From Pirellula sp. (lineage in GTDB: Bacteria > Planctomycetota > Planctomycetia > Pirellulales > PNKZ01), in NCBI GenBank assembly GCA_013822735.1, contig PNKZ01000015.1:79065-143064 (forward strand): a stretch of DNA of 64,000 nucleotides, read 5' to 3'. A program made the translations under genes and the position numbers. Below are positions 55,851 through 64,000 of this stretch, piece by piece; the first letter of the stretch is position 1; every line of letters begins with the position of its first letter. A model generated the notes under the pieces. That model was not told where the DNA came from, ran no database searches, and worked only from the letters and a program-made list of their open reading frames with translations.

Positions 55851-57200
55851 TTAGTGCCGCAGCACGTCGACCCGCTTCGCCGTGAGCTGCACCGTTTGCT
55901 TATCCGGCAAGAAGCCGCGAATGCCGTTGATGCCGACGTCGAGCCCGACGAACGGGCGGAGATTCATGCCCGGGGCCGCCGTTACGTAGGCTTGCACCTC
56001 GCCCCGTTCGTTCGTGAGGGCATAGCCGGACATCGTGCCGGCCGGGCCACTGGGAAGTTGCGTCAACCGGCCGGTGCCGTCGTAGCGCGAGGTGTCGAGC
56101 TTCGCTTGATGGACCAGCGCCGCAGGTCGCTTCACCTGCTGATTTTCTTGTGGTTTCACGGCAATCGACGTGGTGGCAGTCGCTTGTACTACGGCAGAAG
56201 CAGGAGCCGTCTGCAGATTCGGCTCGGCGGGCATTTCGGCCGACGCGGCAATCACTTCGAGCGAGGGCGCATCTTTCGCCAACTGACGATCGATCTCCGC
56301 CGTTTCCGAACGCAAATGGGCGATCGCGGCGTAACGCGATTGAATGTCTTGAAAGCGGGCCAGCTTACCGAGGAAGGCCCGAGCGCGACTTCGCTCTCCG
56401 GCCGTCGCGGCGGTTTCCAATAGGCCGTCGGCCCGACGTTGCAACTCGGCGAAGTTCCAGGCCGTCGGTTCGGCGGCGACCATCCGCGAGAGGACCGATT
56501 CCAATTCGTCGAGCACGTCGCTTGCGGCGGCGTCTTCGGGAATGGTTTGCAGCGACGAGAGCGCATCGACGGGGCGACGCTGCGCCGCCTGTTCGGCAAA
56601 CATGGCCGCGGCCGTTTCTTGAAACGCGGCTTGCTGCACGTTGCCGTCGACTCTCGCTGAGCCGGCGGCAAGTTCGGGGTTGCGCGGCTTCGGCAGCTCG
56701 TCCGGATGGCGAACCAAGTGCTTCCCGTGAATCCAGCGGAATTCGCCCGACGGCGGATGAATCTTGTACCAAGCCGTTTCACGTCCGGCCGTAAGCAACA
56801 CGCGGTGTTCGATGATGTCGACCGCTTCCCCTTCATCGAGCTTCACTTGCACGGCGTCGCGCAGATCGCTGAAGTGCGTGCCGACGCGGGCATTCACTTG
56901 GCTGCCCCGAACGACGCCGGTGCGCTCGCCGGTCGGGACGATAAATTCCGCGGCGACCCAGCTAAACGAGCCTTCCGGCGGCCGAATGGCGCACCAGCCG
57001 GCCGGATCGTGCCGCCACACTTCCACAGCGTCGCCATGCCGCAGCGTCAATACGGGATAGAACGCCTCACTCGGCCCGCTCCGCACCGAGGCTTCGTCCG
57101 TGGCGACGAACGCCGAGTAAGGAAATTGCGCGGCCGGTTCTTGCGACCAAGCCGCCGAGGCGATGACAAGGCTAAGAAGTGCTGCGCCGATGTACCGCAT
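55851..57200 (-). CDS. SH3-like domain-containing secreted protein
   Basis: Signal peptide; repeats such as ASVRSGPSEAFYPVLTLRHGDAVEVWRHDPAGWCAIRPPEGSFSWVAAEFI. Confidence 0.75.
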   Translation of the reverse strand: MRYIGAALLSLVIASAAWSQEPAAQFPYSAFVATDEASVRSGPSEAFYPVLTLRHGDAVEVWRHDPAGWCAIRPPEGSFSWVAAEFIVPTGERTGVVRGSQVNARVGTHFSDLRDAVQVKLDEGEAVDIIEHRVLLTAGRETAWYKIHPPSGEFRWIHGKHLVRHPDELPKPRNPELAAGSARVDGNVQQAAFQETAAAMFAEQAAQRRPVDALSSLQTIPEDAAASDVLDELESVLSRMVAAEPTAWNFAELQRRADGLLETAATAGERSRARAFLGKLARFQDIQSRYAAIAHLRSETAEIDRQLAKDAPSLEVIAASAEMPAEPNLQTAPASAVVQATATTSIAVKPQENQQVKRPAALVHQAKLDTSRYDGTGRLTQLPSGPAGTMSGYALTNERGEVQAYVTAAPGMNLRPFVGLDVGINGIRGFLPDKQTVQLTAKRVDVLRH

Positions 57201-57315
57201 GTCGAACCTCTAACTGCGCCGAAGTGTCTATCTCGTCGAAAGATAACGACGGTGAAAATCCGGCGGACTTGTAGCGAAATGCGCGGATGCCGGCAATTGC
57301 AATGCGCGCCATTCG

Positions 57316-57390
57316 CCATTTAGCCGCGGAGCTTGCCTCCGCGATTTCTGGATCAAGGAGAGCGCGATGACAAGCATCGCGGCTAAATGG
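57316..57390. repeat. Intergenic inverted repeat with inner stem
   Basis: ccatttagccgcg (57316-57328) / cgcggctaaatgg (57378-57390); internal cgcggag-cttgc-ctccgcg hairpin. Confidence 0.8.
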
Positions 57391-57486
57391 AAACGAATGC
57401 CGGCATTCCCCATTTGCACCGCCGGCAGTAAAATCGCGAGCTTTCCCTGAACGAACTGTTTCCAAGCCGGTACGCCGTAAACGCTT

Positions 57487-60348
<2,862 letters not shown>

Positions 60349-60604
60349 CGAATCCGCACACTTCACCGTCGAATGGGCGATTACGCCCGCTTTCCGCAGG
60401 TATTTGACCGTAATCTGTAGCGGTTTTTCCGGGCGTACGGCCTTGCGCGGTTTTGTCGTGATCCTACCGCGCCTAGCCGATGGAGAACGTAACGGAATAA
60501 TCGCGCCGATCTGAACGGCGTGCACAACCGGTACGTTACGCAGGCATCGCGCGTCGCCGGCGACGCGGGTCACTTGCTAATCCCGACTCTTGGATTGCGC
60601 ACCC

Positions 60605-61873
60605 ATGAATACCTTTGCCCGCCGGCTGTTCGCGAGCGTCTTCGTCCTTCTGGCAACGGCGGCGACGACGCAAGCTCAGCCGTTCGGCGTCGAACTACAC
60701 AATACGATGATGCCGGCGTCGGGCGGCATGGGGGGCGTGAGCGTAGCGCAGCCGCAGGACGTCATCTCGGCCATAAACGCCAATGCGGCCTCGTTGACCG
60801 GATTTCAAGGTAGCCAATACCACTTCGGCGGCGGCTGGGCTGAAGCGACCTTTAACCTGACGCAAACCGGCACCCTCAACGTCCCGGGCGTCACGCCGTT
60901 TAGCGCCAAGAGCGAAACGCCGGGCGCGATGATCGGCAACATGGGGATGTCGCGGCAGTTTTCGCTTTTCGATTCCGACGCCAACTTCGGCATCGGCCTG
61001 ATTTCCAACGCCGGCGCGGGCGTCGACTTCCGCAACGTCCCGGCGAGCAACGGCACCAGCGCCACGCTGCTGATCCTCGAAATGACGACTTCGTCGGCAG
61101 TTCGCATCACGGAGAAGCTCTCGGTGGGGAGCACGTTCAATCTCGGCAATGCGTATTTCGACGGTCCCTTCGTGGGCAACAGCGCAAACGTGTCGGCGTT
61201 CGGCGCGCGCGGCAGCCTCGGCGTGAATTACGACGTCGGTCCGGCTACAACGATCGGCGCCTATTGGCAGACGAAGCAGCACTTCACCTTTCAAGACGCG
61301 ATTCGCCTTGAGCTGTTCGGAGGAGGATTCGACGTGATGCGCGACGTGGAAATGGACCTGCCGTCGAATATCGCGTTCGGCATCGCCAATCGGTCGCTGA
61401 TGAACGGCAACCTCCTCTTGGCGATGGACGTACTTTACAAGCAATGGGACCAGTGCGACTTGTTCGAAGCGGTCTATCGGAACCAGTGGGTATTTCAGTT
61501 CGGCGCTCAGTACAGCTTTCGAAAGCTGCGGCTGCGGGCGGGCTACGTGTTCGCCGAAAATCCCCTCAAGCCGATTCCGTTGCCGACCGTCGGCGGCGTG
61601 CCGCTGCAAGGAGCACAGAACGCCGCCGAGTATCTGCAAGCAACGTTGGCCTCGATCAATCAAAATCGAATATCAGCGGGCGTCGGCGTGGTCAACGCCT
61701 TACCGGGGGTCGACTTAGATTTCAACGTCGGCGGCATGTTGAAGGAGAGCGAGCAACTCGGTCCCTTCACCTCGGTGAACATGGAAAGCTATTGGATCGG
61801 CCTGGGCATGACCTATCGCTACGGCGCGCACCAGGCGGGCTATGCATCGCCCCTCGCACGAGACGGCTCATGA
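60605..61873 (+). CDS. Outer membrane protein transport protein (OmpP1/FadL-like)
   Basis: Signal peptide; GGMGGVSVAQPQDVISAINANAASLTGFQGSQYHFGGGW; LPSNIAFGIANRSLMNGNLLLAMDVLYKQWDQCD. Confidence 0.8.
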   Translation: MNTFARRLFASVFVLLATAATTQAQPFGVELHNTMMPASGGMGGVSVAQPQDVISAINANAASLTGFQGSQYHFGGGWAEATFNLTQTGTLNVPGVTPFSAKSETPGAMIGNMGMSRQFSLFDSDANFGIGLISNAGAGVDFRNVPASNGTSATLLILEMTTSSAVRITEKLSVGSTFNLGNAYFDGPFVGNSANVSAFGARGSLGVNYDVGPATTIGAYWQTKQHFTFQDAIRLELFGGGFDVMRDVEMDLPSNIAFGIANRSLMNGNLLLAMDVLYKQWDQCDLFEAVYRNQWVFQFGAQYSFRKLRLRAGYVFAENPLKPIPLPTVGGVPLQGAQNAAEYLQATLASINQNRISAGVGVVNALPGVDLDFNVGGMLKESEQLGPFTSVNMESYWIGLGMTYRYGAHQAGYASPLARDGS

Positions 61874-62538
61874 ACACGTGGCACAACGCCGCCTCTCCGA
61901 AATCGACGCCGCCAAAATCAACGCTTCGCATTGATCGGCTGAAATCGTTCAGCGACGGCGTGCTGACGGTCGTGATCACCCTGATGGTGTTCGGCATCGA
62001 CATTCCGACCGATCATCACTTCACGGAGGAAGGTCTGGTAAGCTTTCTGCAAAAGATCGGCTTTCAGATCATGCTGTATATCATCAGCTTCTGGCTGGTC
62101 GCCACCTACTGGGCGCAGCACTACGTGATCTTCCAGAATGTTCGCGTCGGCGATCGCACGCTCTTCTGGCTGAACCTGCTGTTCTTGTTGCCGGTAACGC
62201 TCATCCCGGCGGCGACCAAACTCAAAGGGCTCTACCCGCTCGACACGGCTTCGATCATCGTATTCGGTATTTTGCAGATCATCTGCGGTCTTTGCTTGCT
62301 CGGGCTGTGGCTGTACGTTTCTCGTCGGCCGGCATTGCTCGTGAAACCCGTTACGGCCGAGAAGCGCAAACGGACGCTGATTCGCTTCGCAATCAGCCCG
62401 GTGCTCATGAGCCTGCTGGCGATTCTTGTATCGTTCTGGCGCGTACGCGCGGGAACCCTCATGTTTCTCGGCATCCCGCTCTTTCTGTTGATGTATCAGG
62501 CCGTCGACGCGGAAATGTCGCACGACGACCCGGCGTAA
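61870..62538 (+). CDS. TMEM175 / DUF1211 family membrane protein
   Basis: RLKSFSDGVLTVVITLMVFGIDIP; several TM helices; start overlaps the previous stop (ATGA). Confidence 0.83.
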   Translation: MNTWHNAASPKSTPPKSTLRIDRLKSFSDGVLTVVITLMVFGIDIPTDHHFTEEGLVSFLQKIGFQIMLYIISFWLVATYWAQHYVIFQNVRVGDRTLFWLNLLFLLPVTLIPAATKLKGLYPLDTASIIVFGILQIICGLCLLGLWLYVSRRPALLVKPVTAEKRKRTLIRFAISPVLMSLLAILVSFWRVRAGTLMFLGIPLFLLMYQAVDAEMSHDDPA

Positions 62539-62566
62539 CGACGGGTGCGGCAGGCAGGCGGCGACC

Positions 62567-63682
62567 TTACTGCATCGCCTTCTGCACAATCGGCGTGAGG
62601 ATGTCGGCGTAGCGCATGAAGCCGAGATCGGTGGGGTGGGAGCCGTCGACGGTGTCTTCGCCGTCGTCGCGGAGGAGTTGGCTCCCTTCGACATAAGTGA
62701 GCCCGGTGACGCCCGCCTCGAGCAACCGCTGGTAGACCGCGCGAAACTCGCGGCGGCTCCCTTCATTGCGCTCGCGCCGCGCGGCAACCCAGTAGGAGTC
62801 GGCGTAGGTGCGATCTTCCACGAGGACGATCGGTACGCTCGGCCGCGCTTTACGGAGCGCGGTGACGAACGCTTCGGCCCGTTCTTTGACGAGCGCCGCT
62901 TCCATATTCGGCAACGCGTCGAGCACGTAGACCGAAGCGTCGATCTCGGCGAGCAGCTGCGCGAGTTCCGGTTCCATCTTGCCGTTGCCGGAGAAGCCGA
63001 GATTGATCACGGGAGCACCGATGCGGCGGCCGATGATCGACGACTGCGCCATGCCGGTCCGCGAAGCGCAGGCTCCGTGCATGATACTGGTGCCGTAGAA
63101 GACCACCGGCTTCTTCTTCAGCACCGGATCGGCCGAGCGAATAATGCGGGCCGAAGCCGGCAAGCCGATCTGCACGCTTTGCAAAGAATTGTAGAGGGGC
63201 AGGTACACGCGATATTCCCGCAAGCCGGCGGGCAGCGTGCTCACGAGCGTCTGCTTCGTTTCGATCTTCAACGGCTTCCCGACGGCAATCCAGCGCCAAC
63301 TCCCGTTGTCGGTCTGGCCGTAGAGATCGACGCCGCTGGCGCCCGTCGCAGCCATATGCGGCGGACTGAGCGTCGCTGATTTGAGCGTCCACCGGACGGC
63401 GATCAACGGCGTATCGGCCGCGAAGCGAACGTTCATTCCGGCCGAATTGCGGCTCAGGTTCCACACCGCTTCGCGTACCACCCCCTCAGCTTTGGCAGGG
63501 AGCCGATCGTAGTACTCTTTCACGCCCGACCAGCCGCGCCCTTCGACGTCGAGATCCTTCGCATCGTACCAGTGCAGCGCGTCCCCTTCGATCGTCGTGT
63601 GCGGGATCTTGGCTTCTTCGGCGACCAGAGCTTGTGAAGCGCAGAGGGCGACGATTGCGGCAAGTAGAAAACGCTGCAGCAT
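62567..63682 (-). CDS. SGNH/GDSL-family hydrolase
   Basis: VVFYGTSIMHGACASR (block I), INLGFSGNGKMEPELAQLLAEID, LVEDRTYAD, DGSHPTDLGFMRYADIL. Confidence 0.85.
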   Translation of the reverse strand: MLQRFLLAAIVALCASQALVAEEAKIPHTTIEGDALHWYDAKDLDVEGRGWSGVKEYYDRLPAKAEGVVREAVWNLSRNSAGMNVRFAADTPLIAVRWTLKSATLSPPHMAATGASGVDLYGQTDNGSWRWIAVGKPLKIETKQTLVSTLPAGLREYRVYLPLYNSLQSVQIGLPASARIIRSADPVLKKKPVVFYGTSIMHGACASRTGMAQSSIIGRRIGAPVINLGFSGNGKMEPELAQLLAEIDASVYVLDALPNMEAALVKERAEAFVTALRKARPSVPIVLVEDRTYADSYWVAARRERNEGSRREFRAVYQRLLEAGVTGLTYVEGSQLLRDDGEDTVDGSHPTDLGFMRYADILTPIVQKAMQ

Positions 63683-63820
63683 GGCGGGGTCCTACGATGG
63701 GGAAAGGCGATGGCGGGAAGCGGGCGGAAGTCGCGCCGCAATGAACGACGGACGGGTGTGATTTTCGTCGATGCATCGGTCTCCGCCAAGCGGAAAAACG
63801 GGCCACGACGACGAACCGCG

Positions 63821-63888
63821 GGCCGGCCAAAAGTTGCCTGGAGATTAGGCGGTGAGATCGCTAATGTGCAGGATGATCTTTGGCAATT
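63821..63888 (-). repeat. Two-block conserved intergenic element, copy B
   Basis: Reverse complement reads aattgccaaaga + 30 nt + aatctccaggcaacttttggccggcc; both blocks are identical to 46315-46382. Confidence 0.85.
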
Positions 63889-63911
63889 CAGAGTTGAGCG
63901 ACCGGAGTCGT

Positions 63912-63999
63912 TGTAGGGTGGGTCGAACGAAGTGAGGCCCACGCAGTCGTGCGGCGGCGATCTTCCGCGTCGGCCTCGCTGTGCTCGACCCACCCTACA
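63912..63999. repeat. Intergenic inverted repeat, 15-nt perfect arms
   Basis: tgtagggtgggtcga (63912-63926) / tcgacccaccctaca (63985-63999); inner partial pairing agtgaggcc / ggcctcgct. Confidence 0.85.
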
Positions 64000-64000
64000 C

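Overview
This 64 kb GC-rich, densely coding window looks planctomycete, probably Pirellulales-like. The evidence is an N-terminal 'LEERRVLS' motif on an 11 kb giant gene, a kinase/WD40 fusion, a sulfatase, a sialidase, and a YHYH-domain protein. Ordinary genes include pepA, mtnA, a UDP-glucuronate decarboxylase-like epimerase, a UvrD/PcrA-type helicase, aat, leuS, HtrA/DegP, a FadL-type porin, TMEM175/DUF1211, CBS-domain and DUF151 proteins. The most interesting region is 9.6-34.8 kb. It encodes a TolC-like protein divergent from three consecutive adaptor-type genes: GAF-GAF-TM-HlyD, HlyD, and PqqD-like/M50 peptidase/HlyD. No ABC ATPase is present. Beside them is a 3709-aa surface protein, followed 18 bp later by a membrane-spanning Ser/Thr kinase with about 21 WD40 repeats. 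I propose this as a candidate ATPase-less, type-I-like export and sensing locus. A second theme is intergenic repeats: a RAYT-type transposase gene flanked by exact 31-bp inverted repeats, a two-block element with exactly conserved 30-nt spacing upstream of two unrelated hydrolase genes, and several palindromic repeat families. No tRNA, rRNA, CRISPR or prophage was recognised. All family calls come from reading motifs; no database searches were run.
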